A stretch of DNA of 9,706 bases. Source: Thermoplasmatota archaeon. Lineage in GTDB: Bacteria; Pseudomonadota; Gammaproteobacteria; Burkholderiales; Thiobacillaceae. The notes under the pieces were generated by a model. The model made no database searches. It saw nothing but the letters and a program-made list of their open reading frames with translations, and was not told the origin of the DNA. Below, one piece after another: positions 1 through 7,341 of this stretch (its first letter is position 1; every line of letters begins with the position of its first letter). The position numbers and the translations under genes were made by a program. The stretch spans positions 8,888 to 18,593 of the forward strand of contig JAMCVR010000052.1 in the NCBI GenBank assembly GCA_023475455.1. Direction: 5' to 3'.

Positions 1-335
1 TCGCCGAGAAAAGCCTCGGCATCGCGCTTGATTTTCTGCAGCAGGAAGGCGGAAAGCTGTTCGGGGGTGAACGACTTGTCGCGGAGCCGGGTGGATTCGC
101 GCTGCCCCATCCTGCGCTTGAAGGCGGTGGCCGTGCCCTCCGGGTTGGCGGCCGCCTGGCGCCGGGCGGGCTCGCCGACGAGGATCTGGCCGTCGGCGGC
201 CACCGCCACGTAGCTAGGGAAGGCCTTGCCGCCCAGGCTCACGCCTTCGGCGCTGGGGATGATGACGGGACGCCCGCCGCGCAGCACGGCGGCGGCGGAG
301 TTGGACGTGCCCAGGTCGATGCCGATGATGGCCAT
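1..335 (-). CDS. Hsp70/DnaK-like chaperone, N-terminal fragment (runs off left edge)
   Basis: Only the first 111 residues lie in the window. The N-terminus carries the Hsp70 phosphate-1 nucleotide-binding motif GIDLGTSNS (residues 5-13), then the family-typical stretches [17 protein letters not shown] and FKRRMGQ, which place it at the start of the actin-like ATPase domain. The start is supported by AGGAG on the minus strand (343-347), 7 nt before the ATG. It lies 22 bp downstream of the universal stress protein gene and is very probably the next operon gene. After IIPSAEG it reads [13 protein letters not shown], where classical DnaK has GGRTTPSVVA, and it is not in a dnaKJ/grpE context. It is therefore probably an accessory Hsp70 paralogue rather than the housekeeping DnaK. 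Family membership is clear; the subtype cannot be judged from the fragment. Confidence 0.9.
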   Translation of the reverse strand, partial: MAIIGIDLGTSNSAAAVLRGGRPVIIPSAEGVSLGGKAFPSYVAVAADGQILVGEPARRQAAANPEGTATAFKRRMGQRESTRLRDKSFTPEQLSAFLLQKIKRDAEAFLG

Positions 336-342
336 GATGCCT

Positions 343-347
343 CTCCT
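343..347 (-). promoter_or_regulatory. Ribosome binding site of the Hsp70-like gene
   Basis: Reads AGGAG on the minus strand, 7 nt upstream of the ATG at 335, inside the 22-bp gap after the universal stress protein stop codon. It fixes the Hsp70 start. Confidence 0.75.
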
Positions 348-357
348 TTTTCCGGTT

Positions 358-1197
358 TCAATCTGGATCATGCCGTTGGGGGACGGCGTTTTCCGCCTGG
401 CGGGCCAGCACAATCGGGCACTCGATCGCGTCCAGCACGCGCTCGAAACCCGCCTGCGTCAGGAAGCGTTCCCTGTTGGCCAGCACCAGGCAGCCTGCGC
501 TTTCACGACGCACCGCTTTAGCCAGGCTGGCCCCATCCAGCGTGCTCAACCGCACACAGCGTCCCGTCGTTCCGCGCGCTTTCAGCGCAGCCCGGGCGTC
601 CGTGCAGGCCGCCCGATAGGCATCCTCGCTGCCGGCGTCGATCAGCAGCACCAGTTCGGCGCCATTGCGGCGCGCCAGCGTGGCGCCCAACTCCAGGCTG
701 CGGGAGGAAGTCGAACGATCTTCGAACAGCACCAGCACCGGCCCCGCCCGCACGTTCGGGTACACGCCGGTCGCCATGGTTTGGGTCAGCGTCATGACAC
801 GGATGCCGATCCGCTTGCCCAGCACGACGAGATCGAACGCCTGCGCCTGCGTACTCACCTCGGCCAGCACCCTGCCGCGCGCCACGCGGAACGACCAGCG
901 CAGGCGCAGGCGTTCCGCCGCCTCGGCCAACTGGCGCTTCAGGGTCGCCGCCTCGCGCCGCCAGACCCGCTCCATTTCCCCCAGCGACAGCGGGCGCAGT
1001 TCGCCCGACAGCACGCTGAATTCGCGCGCGAAGGGCAGGCCGATCAGATGCTGCAGGCTGATGTCCTCGACGAACAGACCGGCCAGTTCCGCATCGAGTT
1101 CGGCGGCAAGCGCCGCGGCGGCGGTCAGCGCAGCGGCACTGCGCGGCGATTCGTCCAGCGCCACCCATATCCTGAGGCGTGCGGACGGCTCATTCAT
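358..1197 (-). CDS. Universal stress protein, two tandem Usp domains
   Basis: Cytoplasmic Usp-family protein of 279 residues, about twice the length of a single-domain UspA. Domain 1 opens with [16 protein letters not shown] (residues 9-24) and ends near FDLVVLGKR (121-129). Domain 2 begins near GPVLVLFED (152-160) and ends with CPIVLARQ (260-267), the terminal strand typical of Usp folds. The ATP-binding signature G-2x-G-9x-G-S/T is not visible at the end of either domain, so this looks like a non-nucleotide-binding Usp. Of the two adjacent ATGs (1200 and 1197), the second is preferred because AGGAG at 1205-1209 is 7 nt from it. The start overlaps the stop of the preceding chimeric ORF (TGA at 1192-1190), suggesting translational coupling. 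Bases 643-1197 are repeated upstream at 1616-2170, with Ser167 replaced by Asn there. The specific role is unknown; the stress-response assignment comes from the family and the neighbours. Confidence 0.88.
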   Translation of the reverse strand: MNEPSARLRIWVALDESPRSAAALTAAAALAAELDAELAGLFVEDISLQHLIGLPFAREFSVLSGELRPLSLGEMERVWRREAATLKRQLAEAAERLRLRWSFRVARGRVLAEVSTQAQAFDLVVLGKRIGIRVMTLTQTMATGVYPNVRAGPVLVLFEDRSTSSRSLELGATLARRNGAELVLLIDAGSEDAYRAACTDARAALKARGTTGRCVRLSTLDGASLAKAVRRESAGCLVLANRERFLTQAGFERVLDAIECPIVLARQAENAVPQRHDPD

Positions 1198-1622
1198 CAT
1201 CTGGCTCCTGCTTGCCGCCGGAACCGGGTTCGGCTTTCTTCGCATACCTGCGCCGCAACTCGGCCAGATGCGCGAGCCGCTGCGCCACGCGCTGGTCGAG
1301 GCTGCCTTCGGCATCGGGGGTGCCGACCGGGATGCCGGTCAGCAGTTCGAGCGCCTCGCCCACCGTTTCCACCGCGTAGACGTGGAAGCGCCCCGCCGTT
1401 GCGGCCTCCACCACGTCCCGGCGCAGCATCAGGTGCGCCACGTTGGATGCGGGAATCAGCACCCCCTGCCGGCCGGTGAGGCCGCGCTTGTTGCAGATGT
1501 CGAAGTAGCCCTCGATCTTCTCGTTCACCGCGCCGATCGCCTGCACCCGGCCGAACTGGTCGACCGAGCCGGTTACCGCCAGCGACTGCCGGATCGGTGC
1601 GTTCGCCAGCGAGGACAGCAGC
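643..1622. repeat. Tandem duplication A, copy 1 (period 973 bp)
   Basis: This 980-bp stretch recurs at +973 (1616-2595). It carries the first 185 codons of the universal stress protein gene plus the last 141 codons of the Lon-like gene. The match fails at 642 versus 1615 on the left and at 1623 versus 2596 on the right. By eye I find one substitution (698 C versus 1671 T). Confidence 0.95.
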
Positions 1623-2170
1623 ACCAGTTCGGCGCCATTGCGGCGCGCCAGCGTGGCGCCCAACTCCAGGTTGCGGGAGGAAGTCGAACGATCTTCGAAC
1701 AGCACCAGCACCGGCCCCGCCCGCACGTTCGGGTACACGCCGGTCGCCATGGTTTGGGTCAGCGTCATGACACGGATGCCGATCCGCTTGCCCAGCACGA
1801 CGAGATCGAACGCCTGCGCCTGCGTACTCACCTCGGCCAGCACCCTGCCGCGCGCCACGCGGAACGACCAGCGCAGGCGCAGGCGTTCCGCCGCCTCGGC
1901 CAACTGGCGCTTCAGGGTCGCCGCCTCGCGCCGCCAGACCCGCTCCATTTCCCCCAGCGACAGCGGGCGCAGTTCGCCCGACAGCACGCTGAATTCGCGC
2001 GCGAAGGGCAGGCCGATCAGATGCTGCAGGCTGATGTCCTCGACGAACAGACCGGCCAGTTCCGCATCGAGTTCGGCGGCAAGCGCCGCGGCGGCGGTCA
2101 GCGCAGCGGCACTGCGCGGCGATTCGTCCAGCGCCACCCATATCCTGAGGCGTGCGGACGGCTCATTCAT
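1190..2170 (-). CDS. Chimeric ORF: Usp N-terminus fused in frame to Lon-like C-terminus
   Basis: Open frame of 326 residues created by tandem duplication A. Residues 1-185 equal the universal stress protein (all of domain 1 and the first part of domain 2), except for Ser167Asn. From residue 186 it continues in frame as residues 664-804 of the upstream Lon-like protease. The fusion point is the CAGCAGC junction at 1616-1622. The Lon part lacks the ATPase module and the catalytic serine (Ser653) but retains the Lys696 segment NEKIEGYF, so no peptidase activity is expected. The start overlaps the stop of the complete Lon gene (2163) and the stop overlaps the start of the complete Usp gene, so the operon is not interrupted. 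It may be a by-product of duplication or an assembly artefact. Whether the product is made or folds is unknown. Confidence 0.7.
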   Translation of the reverse strand: MNEPSARLRIWVALDESPRSAAALTAAAALAAELDAELAGLFVEDISLQHLIGLPFAREFSVLSGELRPLSLGEMERVWRREAATLKRQLAEAAERLRLRWSFRVARGRVLAEVSTQAQAFDLVVLGKRIGIRVMTLTQTMATGVYPNVRAGPVLVLFEDRSTSSRNLELGATLARRNGAELVLLSSLANAPIRQSLAVTGSVDQFGRVQAIGAVNEKIEGYFDICNKRGLTGRQGVLIPASNVAHLMLRRDVVEAATAGRFHVYAVETVGEALELLTGIPVGTPDAEGSLDQRVAQRLAHLAELRRRYAKKAEPGSGGKQEPDDE

Positions 2171-2595
2171 CATCTGGCTCCTGCTTGCCGCCGGAACCGG
2201 GTTCGGCTTTCTTCGCATACCTGCGCCGCAACTCGGCCAGATGCGCGAGCCGCTGCGCCACGCGCTGGTCGAGGCTGCCTTCGGCATCGGGGGTGCCGAC
2301 CGGGATGCCGGTCAGCAGTTCGAGCGCCTCGCCCACCGTTTCCACCGCGTAGACGTGGAAGCGCCCCGCCGTTGCGGCCTCCACCACGTCCCGGCGCAGC
2401 ATCAGGTGCGCCACGTTGGATGCGGGAATCAGCACCCCCTGCCGGCCGGTGAGGCCGCGCTTGTTGCAGATGTCGAAGTAGCCCTCGATCTTCTCGTTCA
2501 CCGCGCCGATCGCCTGCACCCGGCCGAACTGGTCGACCGAGCCGGTTACCGCCAGCGACTGCCGGATCGGTGCGTTCGCCAGCGAGGACAGCAGC
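1616..2595. repeat. Tandem duplication A, copy 2 (period 973 bp)
   Basis: Partner of 643-1622. The two copies share the 7-bp overlap CAGCAGC at 1616-1622, which is the duplication joint. In the parent arrangement one CAGCAGC lies inside the usp gene (643-649) and the other inside the lon-like gene (2589-2595). This is consistent with recombination at short microhomology. Confidence 0.95.
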
Positions 2596-4577
2596 GCGCA
2601 GAGTTCCGCCACCGAGGCGCTGTCACCCTCCACCTGGCCGTAGGTCTGCTCGAACACCAGGCTGGCGGCCAGCGAAAGCGGCTGGTCGGCAGCGTAGCGC
2701 GAAGCCAGGAAGGAGGACAGGATGAGCACGCCCTTGGAGTGGATCGAGCCGCCCAGCTTGACCTCGCGCTGGATGTCGACCAGTTCGCCCTCCCCCAGGC
2801 GGGTATTGGCGGTGATGCGCGAAGGCTGGGCGAAGCTGAAATCGCCGAACTGGAGCACCGACAGGCCGTTCACCTGCCCCACCCGCTCGCCCTCGGTGTC
2901 GATGAGCAGGATGCCGCGCAGGATGGCTTCATGCGCGCGATCGCGCAGGCGGTCGGCACGTTTGATCTGCGCCTCGATCGCCCGCTCGACGTCGGCGCGC
3001 GCCACCACTTCGCGCTTGCCCTGTATGGCCCAGTAATCGGCCTCGCGCACCAGGTCGGCCAGGCTTTCCATGTGGGTGGAGAGCTTGTGCGCGTCCTCGG
3101 CGCGCCGCGCGCTGTGCTCGATCACCCGCGCCACCGCGCCGCGGTCGAACGGCCGCAGTTTTTCCCGGCGCACCAGGGTGCCGACCAGCCGCGCGTACAG
3201 CAGGTCGTTATCCCCACTGCGTTCCACTTCGTCCTGGAAATCGGCCGCCACCTTGAACAGTTCGCCGAACTCCGGATCGTATTGCGCAAGCAGGTAGTAC
3301 AGCAGACGATTGCCGATCAGGATCACCTTGGCGTCGAGCGGAATCGGTTCCGGCTCCAGCGACACGGTGCTGACCAGGCTGACCATCTGGCCGAGCGACT
3401 CGATGCGGATTTCGTGGGTGGACAGCGCGCGCTTCAGCCCTTCCCAGGAAAACGGCTGGGTCAGCAGCTTGAGCGCGTCCAGCAGCAGGTAGCCGCCGTT
3501 GGCCAGGTGCAGCGCCCCCGGCTTGATCAGCAGGAAGTTGGTGACCAGCGCGCCGAGCTGGGAGACATGTTCGACCCGCCCCATCAGGTTCTGGTAGGTG
3601 GGGTGCTCCTCATAGACCACCGGCGCGCTTTCGGTCCCATCCCGCCCCACCAGCAGGTTGACGCGGAAGCGGCTGAAATCGGGCAGTTCGCTGGTGAGCG
3701 CGGCCAAGCCCGCCAGGGCTTCCTTGGGATGGCGGAACTCGTCCATGCTCTCGATGACGTTCTGCTGCACCTCGTTGAGATAGCCGCACACCGCCGGGTA
3801 ATCCGCATAGTCGCGGCGCAGGTCGTCGATCAGGTGGCCGACGGCGAACAGCACCGCCTCCTCGTTGAGCTTGCGCACCCGCCCGATGCGCTCGCGCCGC
3901 CACTGATGAGCCTGGCGGATGACCTTTTCCAGCCGGGCCTGGAGGCTGGCAATCGCCTGCTCGATGCGCGTTTTCTCCTCGGGCGGCAATTTCTCGTAAT
4001 CGTCCGGGCTCATGACCTCGTCGCCCTTGGCCGGTGCAAACGAGAAGCCGTTCGGCGTGCGCAGCAAAACGACGCCCTGCTTGCCGGCCTCGTCGCCCAC
4101 CTCGGCGAATGCCTGGGCCTGGCGCTCGCCGTATTCCTCGTCGATCCGGCTCAGGCCGCGGCGGTATTCCTCACCCTCGAACACCGCCGGAATCGTGGCC
4201 TGAAGTTCCGCCACCAGTTGCTGCATGTCGGCATGCAGCCGGACCCCCATGCCGGCTGGCAGTCGAATCGCGCGCGGTTTGTGCGGCTGGCCGAAATTGT
4301 GGACGTAGCACCAGTCGGCCGGTTTGGCCGCTTCCCCCACGCGCTGGTCGAGCACCTGTCGGATCAGGGTGCGCTTGCCGCTGCCGGGCGGCCCCATGAC
4401 GTAGAGGTTGTAACCCGCATGGCGCATGCCGATGCCGAAATGCGCCGCATCGATGGCGCGCATCTGGCCGATGCCTTCGGAGAGATCCTCGAGTTCGGCG
4501 GTGGTCGTGAAACCAAAGCGGCCGGTATCGCAGGGTCGATACAGGCGGTCGGGGGAAAGCGGCGGTATGGGCGTCAT
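2163..4577 (-). CDS. Lon-type AAA+ ATP-dependent protease (LonB-like family)
   Basis: Cytoplasmic ATP-dependent serine protease of 804 residues with a C-terminal Lon proteolytic domain, resembling the bacterial LonB-like/COG1067 family rather than classical Lon, as it has no classical Lon N-terminal substrate domain. Walker A is GPPGSGKRT (residues 62-70). A long insert rich in charged helices follows (about 160-260). The ATPase core resumes with GALHLANGGYLLLDAL (Walker B region) and VILIGNRLLYYLL. The proteolytic domain covers about residues 570-770, with Ser653 in EGDSAS and Lys696 in NEKIEGYF. The 43-residue spacing matches the Ser/Lys dyad of E. coli Lon (679/722). The ATG overlaps the preceding stop (ATGA at 4577-4574); the upstream Shine-Dalgarno is weak, suggesting coupled translation. 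Bases 4475-4577 and 2163-2595 are also present in the two chimeric ORFs. The gene itself is intact. Substrates are unknown; its neighbours suggest stress proteolysis. Confidence 0.92.
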   Translation of the reverse strand: MTPIPPLSPDRLYRPCDTGRFGFTTTAELEDLSEGIGQMRAIDAAHFGIGMRHAGYNLYVMGPPGSGKRTLIRQVLDQRVGEAAKPADWCYVHNFGQPHKPRAIRLPAGMGVRLHADMQQLVAELQATIPAVFEGEEYRRGLSRIDEEYGERQAQAFAEVGDEAGKQGVVLLRTPNGFSFAPAKGDEVMSPDDYEKLPPEEKTRIEQAIASLQARLEKVIRQAHQWRRERIGRVRKLNEEAVLFAVGHLIDDLRRDYADYPAVCGYLNEVQQNVIESMDEFRHPKEALAGLAALTSELPDFSRFRVNLLVGRDGTESAPVVYEEHPTYQNLMGRVEHVSQLGALVTNFLLIKPGALHLANGGYLLLDALKLLTQPFSWEGLKRALSTHEIRIESLGQMVSLVSTVSLEPEPIPLDAKVILIGNRLLYYLLAQYDPEFGELFKVAADFQDEVERSGDNDLLYARLVGTLVRREKLRPFDRGAVARVIEHSARRAEDAHKLSTHMESLADLVREADYWAIQGKREVVARADVERAIEAQIKRADRLRDRAHEAILRGILLIDTEGERVGQVNGLSVLQFGDFSFAQPSRITANTRLGEGELVDIQREVKLGGSIHSKGVLILSSFLASRYAADQPLSLAASLVFEQTYGQVEGDSASVAELCALLSSLANAPIRQSLAVTGSVDQFGRVQAIGAVNEKIEGYFDICNKRGLTGRQGVLIPASNVAHLMLRRDVVEAATAGRFHVYAVETVGEALELLTGIPVGTPDAEGSLDQRVAQRLAHLAELRRRYAKKAEPGSGGKQEPDDE

Positions 4578-5057
4578 CTTGTCAGGTCGCTCTTGCGGGT
4601 TGATGAATGCCGGTCGACCTGCGCCGCGAGTGTGTGCAGCACAGGGGAAATTTCCACTCGATACTCGAATTCTTCCAGACGGCGCAACGGTTCCGGCAGT
4701 CGGGCGAGGTTAGCCGCGGCATGACGGCGGACGTCCGGCAAGCTCGGTGCCTGCGCCAGGCGGCGTCCCTCGCGCATCACCGGTTCAAGCAGCGGCTCGC
4801 CCGGCTGGGCGTCGCTTTCCAGCGTCACCACATCCCGTGCCATGCGGCCGTCGGCGTCGTGGCGGCGGTACACCTGCTTGCGTCCGGGCCAGGTCGCCTT
4901 GCCCTCGGAGCGCTTGCGGCGTGCCTTGCCGGCATATTCCTGCAGCTTGTAGGCGCAATCGAGGTAAGGCAGATCGCTCGACGTATCCATGCGGGTGCCG
5001 ACGCCGAAGCCGTCCACCGGCGCGGCGACGGCCAGCATGTCGCGCAACGCGACTTCG
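4475..5057. repeat. Tandem duplication B, copy 1 (period 578 bp)
   Basis: This 583-bp stretch recurs at +578 (5053-5635). It contains the first 34 codons of the Lon-like gene and the last 159 codons of pncB. The match fails at 4474 versus 5052 on the left and at 5058 versus 5636 on the right. I saw no internal mismatch. Confidence 0.95.
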
Positions 5058-5155
5058 GAGAGATCCTCGAGTTCGGCGGTGGTCGTGAAACCAAAGCGGC
5101 CGGTATCGCAGGGTCGATACAGGCGGTCGGGGGAAAGCGGCGGTATGGGCGTCAT
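4574..5155 (-). CDS. Chimeric ORF: Lon-like N-terminus fused in frame to PncB C-terminus
   Basis: Open frame of 193 residues created by tandem duplication B. Residues 1-34 equal the start of the Lon-like protease, up to ELEDLSE and before its Walker A. From residue 35 it continues in frame as residues 294-452 of nicotinate phosphoribosyltransferase, beginning VALRDML and including the phosphate-binding segment GFGVGTRMDTS. It lacks the catalytic histidine region and most of the barrel, so no enzyme activity is expected. Its start overlaps the stop of complete pncB (5152) and its stop overlaps the start of complete lon (4577), both as ATGA. It is probably a non-functional by-product, or an assembly artefact; expression is unknown. 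Confidence 0.65.
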   Translation of the reverse strand: MTPIPPLSPDRLYRPCDTGRFGFTTTAELEDLSEVALRDMLAVAAPVDGFGVGTRMDTSSDLPYLDCAYKLQEYAGKARRKRSEGKATWPGRKQVYRRHDADGRMARDVVTLESDAQPGEPLLEPVMREGRRLAQAPSLPDVRRHAAANLARLPEPLRRLEEFEYRVEISPVLHTLAAQVDRHSSTRKSDLTR

Positions 5156-5635
5156 CTTGTCAGGTCGCTCTTGCGGGTTGATGAATGCCGGTCGACCTGC
5201 GCCGCGAGTGTGTGCAGCACAGGGGAAATTTCCACTCGATACTCGAATTCTTCCAGACGGCGCAACGGTTCCGGCAGTCGGGCGAGGTTAGCCGCGGCAT
5301 GACGGCGGACGTCCGGCAAGCTCGGTGCCTGCGCCAGGCGGCGTCCCTCGCGCATCACCGGTTCAAGCAGCGGCTCGCCCGGCTGGGCGTCGCTTTCCAG
5401 CGTCACCACATCCCGTGCCATGCGGCCGTCGGCGTCGTGGCGGCGGTACACCTGCTTGCGTCCGGGCCAGGTCGCCTTGCCCTCGGAGCGCTTGCGGCGT
5501 GCCTTGCCGGCATATTCCTGCAGCTTGTAGGCGCAATCGAGGTAAGGCAGATCGCTCGACGTATCCATGCGGGTGCCGACGCCGAAGCCGTCCACCGGCG
5601 CGGCGACGGCCAGCATGTCGCGCAACGCGACTTCG
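5053..5635. repeat. Tandem duplication B, copy 2 (period 578 bp)
   Basis: Partner of 4475-5057. The 5-bp overlap CTTCG at 5053-5057 is the duplication joint. The same five bases occur in the parent lon-like (4475-4479) and pncB (5631-5635) sequences at the break points. Confidence 0.95.
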
Positions 5636-6510
5636 TCGAGGTCGCCGCTGGCGAAGATCATGACGTGATTCAAGCCGCCCGCATCGAGGATGGCCCGCAC
5701 CCGGCGGGCATGCCCGGCGAGATCGCCGGAATCGATGCGCACCCCCTTGATGCGGATCCCGGCAGTGGCCAGTCTGGGGGCCAGCGCCACCACCTTGTGC
5801 GCCGCCGCCTCGGTATCCCAGGTGTCGATCAGCAGCACCACGTTTTCAGGTTGCGCATGGGCGAAATGCTCGAAGGCCAGCGCCTCGTCGTCGTGCGCCT
5901 GCACGAAGGAATGCGCCATGGTGCCGAACAGGGGGATGCCGAACTGCTGGCCGGCGAGCACCGTCGAGGTGCCGGAAAAGCCGGCGAGGTAGCTCGCGCG
6001 CGCCGCCAGCAGGCCCGCCTCCGCCCCGTGCGCGCGACGCAGACCGAAATCCACCAGCAGCCTGTCCGGCGCCACCAGCACCGAACGCGCGGCCTTGGAA
6101 GCGATCAGGGTCTGCAGGTGCAGCAGGTTGATCAGCCGCGTTTCCACCAGTTGCGCCTGCGCGATCGGCGCCGTCACGCGCAGGATCGGCTCGTTGGGGA
6201 AGAACACCGTGCCTTCGGGCATCGCATGGACGTCGCCGGTGAAGCGCAGCGTTTCCAGCGAAGCGAGGAAGGCCGGCCTGAAGCGGCCGGTGGACGCCAG
6301 CCATTCCAGTTCCTCGGGTGTGAAATGCACCTGTTCGAGGAATTCCAGCGCGTGTTCGAGCCCCGCCGCCAGCAGAAAACCGCGCCCCGGACGCAGCCTG
6401 CGCACGAAGAACTCGAACACCGCAACGTCTTCCATGCCGGCGTCGTGATAGCCCTGCAGCATGGTAAGCTGATAAAGATCGGTCAGCAGGACGCTGGTCG
6501 CGGGATTCAT
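5152..6510 (-). CDS. pncB: Nicotinate phosphoribosyltransferase
   Basis: Cytoplasmic enzyme of the Preiss-Handler pathway. It joins nicotinate and PRPP, usually with ATP hydrolysis, to give nicotinate mononucleotide for NAD synthesis. The 452-residue product has the family landmarks in order: TDLYQLTM (10-17), FEFFVRRLRPGRGF (32-45), DFGLRRAHG (154-162), GTMAHSFV with the probable phosphorylated His200 (196-203), RIDSGDL (258-264), ASGDLDE (287-293) and the phosphate-binding GFGVGTRMDTS (308-318). The length is normal for the family. The ATG overlaps the pncA stop as ATGA (6510-6507), so the two salvage enzymes appear translationally coupled. The last 159 codons lie in duplication B. A longer frame extends upstream to 6903 but runs opposite-phase through pncA and is not real. 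The divergent PRPP synthetase would supply its co-substrate. Confidence 0.94.
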   Translation of the reverse strand: MNPATSVLLTDLYQLTMLQGYHDAGMEDVAVFEFFVRRLRPGRGFLLAAGLEHALEFLEQVHFTPEELEWLASTGRFRPAFLASLETLRFTGDVHAMPEGTVFFPNEPILRVTAPIAQAQLVETRLINLLHLQTLIASKAARSVLVAPDRLLVDFGLRRAHGAEAGLLAARASYLAGFSGTSTVLAGQQFGIPLFGTMAHSFVQAHDDEALAFEHFAHAQPENVVLLIDTWDTEAAAHKVVALAPRLATAGIRIKGVRIDSGDLAGHARRVRAILDAGGLNHVMIFASGDLDEVALRDMLAVAAPVDGFGVGTRMDTSSDLPYLDCAYKLQEYAGKARRKRSEGKATWPGRKQVYRRHDADGRMARDVVTLESDAQPGEPLLEPVMREGRRLAQAPSLPDVRRHAAANLARLPEPLRRLEEFEYRVEISPVLHTLAAQVDRHSSTRKSDLTR

Positions 6511-7121
6511 GCGGACAGGCCTTGCAGCGAGATGCGCTGCGCGCCGAGCCTCGCCATCTCCGCCTCGGCACGCTGCCCGTCGCCGGGCCGGACGTCCACC
6601 GCCCGGATCGCGTCGCTGAGCAGCATCACCTCGTAGCCGAGCCGCAGCGCATCGCGCACGGTGTTGAGCACGCAGTAGTCGGTGGCGAGCCCGCCGACGA
6701 ACAGCCGGCGGACGCCGGCCGCGCGCAGCCGCGCGTCCAGGTCGGTGCCTTCGAAGCCGGAATAGGCATCCCGGTCCGCCGAGGTCGCCTTGGAAATCAC
6801 GGCGGCGGCAGGCGGCAGGCGGAGCGCCGCGGCGAATTCCGCGCCCCGCGTGTGGGCGATGCAGTGCGGCGGCCACGGTCCGCCCTGCTCGCGAAACGAG
6901 CAATGCCGCTCCGGATGCCAGTCGCGCGTGGCGCAGACCGGCAGGCCCCGCGCCTTGAACGCGTCGATCGCGCGGTTGAGCGCCGGCACCACCTCGTCGC
7001 CGCGCGGCACCGCCAGGCTGCCGCCCGGCAGGAAGTCGTTCTGCACGTCGACGATCAGCAGCGCGTCGCCCGGCTGGAGTTGCCAGTGCGCCCGGTCCGG
7101 CGATTCCGTGAAGGCGTTCAT
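6507..7121 (-). CDS. pncA: Nicotinamidase (isochorismatase-like hydrolase family)
   Basis: Cytoplasmic hydrolase converting nicotinamide to nicotinate and ammonia, the first step of NAD salvage. The 204-residue product is the normal size. The Asp-Lys-Cys catalytic triad is visible as Asp25 in LLIVDVQNDF, Lys111 in ISKATS and Cys150 in GLATDYCV. The metal-binding residues of nicotinamidases are also present: Asp67 and His69 in TRDWHPERH, and His86 in WPPHC. The segment DAYSGFEG (118-125) after the lysine is typical of nicotinamidases rather than of other isochorismatase-like enzymes. The start is supported by GGAAAG about 8 nt upstream. The stop overlaps the pncB start by 4 nt, matching consecutive steps of one pathway. 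It lies 49 bp after the small ORF at 7171-7341. Confidence 0.94.
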   Translation of the reverse strand: MNAFTESPDRAHWQLQPGDALLIVDVQNDFLPGGSLAVPRGDEVVPALNRAIDAFKARGLPVCATRDWHPERHCSFREQGGPWPPHCIAHTRGAEFAAALRLPPAAAVISKATSADRDAYSGFEGTDLDARLRAAGVRRLFVGGLATDYCVLNTVRDALRLGYEVMLLSDAIRAVDVRPGDGQRAEAEMARLGAQRISLQGLSA

Positions 7122-7170
7122 GTGGGCGGCTTTCCGATTCCGATACAGGCGTAGCGTTCAGCGCGGTGTC

Positions 7171-7341
7171 CTAATGCAGTTCCTCGTCCTCATCATGATG
7201 AAAGACCAGGTCCCTCAGTTCGACCTTGACGGGTTCGCCCACCGGCTTCTCGGTCACATCCACCGCCTGAAACAGCCATTGCTCCCCCTCCAGCCAACAG
7301 TAACCGAACTGCGCCTTGTAGAAACATTCCTTGGGTTGCAT
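7171..7341 (-). CDS. Small unknown protein, 56 residues
   Basis: Not recognised. The frame is 56 codons plus a TAG stop. It begins MQPKECFYKAQFGYCWLEG and ends in an acidic, histidine-containing tail, HHDEDEELH. It has two cysteines (6 and 15), two tryptophans (16 and 22) and several aromatics in the first half, with no signal peptide or membrane segment. An AAGG-type ribosome binding site lies about 8 nt before the ATG. The gene sits first in the operon, between the divergent promoter region and pncA, with a 49-bp gap to pncA and no visible terminator in it. The codon pattern reads as coding. It could be a small accessory or regulatory protein; the tail might bind metal, but that is speculation. 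Confidence 0.68.
   Translation of the reverse strand: MQPKECFYKAQFGYCWLEGEQWLFQAVDVTEKPVGEPVKVELRDLVFHHDEDEELH

Noticed and set aside
1201..1314. Longer N-terminus for the universal stress protein
   Set aside because: The extension is the Lon-like C-terminal coding region read in another frame. AGGAG at 1205-1209 supports the ATG at 1197.
1638..4724. Very long plus-strand open frame (1028 codons) opposite the Lon-like gene
   Set aside because: It is antisense to a gene with clear AAA+ and Lon motifs. Its composition (Gln/His/Arg/Ala rich, no recognisable domain) is what high-GC coding DNA gives on the opposite strand.
5185..6636. Plus-strand open frame of 483 codons opposite pncB
   Set aside because: Antisense shadow of pncB and pncA with no domain-like sequence; both sense genes have intact catalytic motifs.
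6511..6903. Upstream extension of the pncB frame through pncA
   Set aside because: The extension is Arg/Ala-rich out-of-frame sequence inside pncA. The ATG at 6510 overlaps the pncA stop and begins directly with family-typical sequence.
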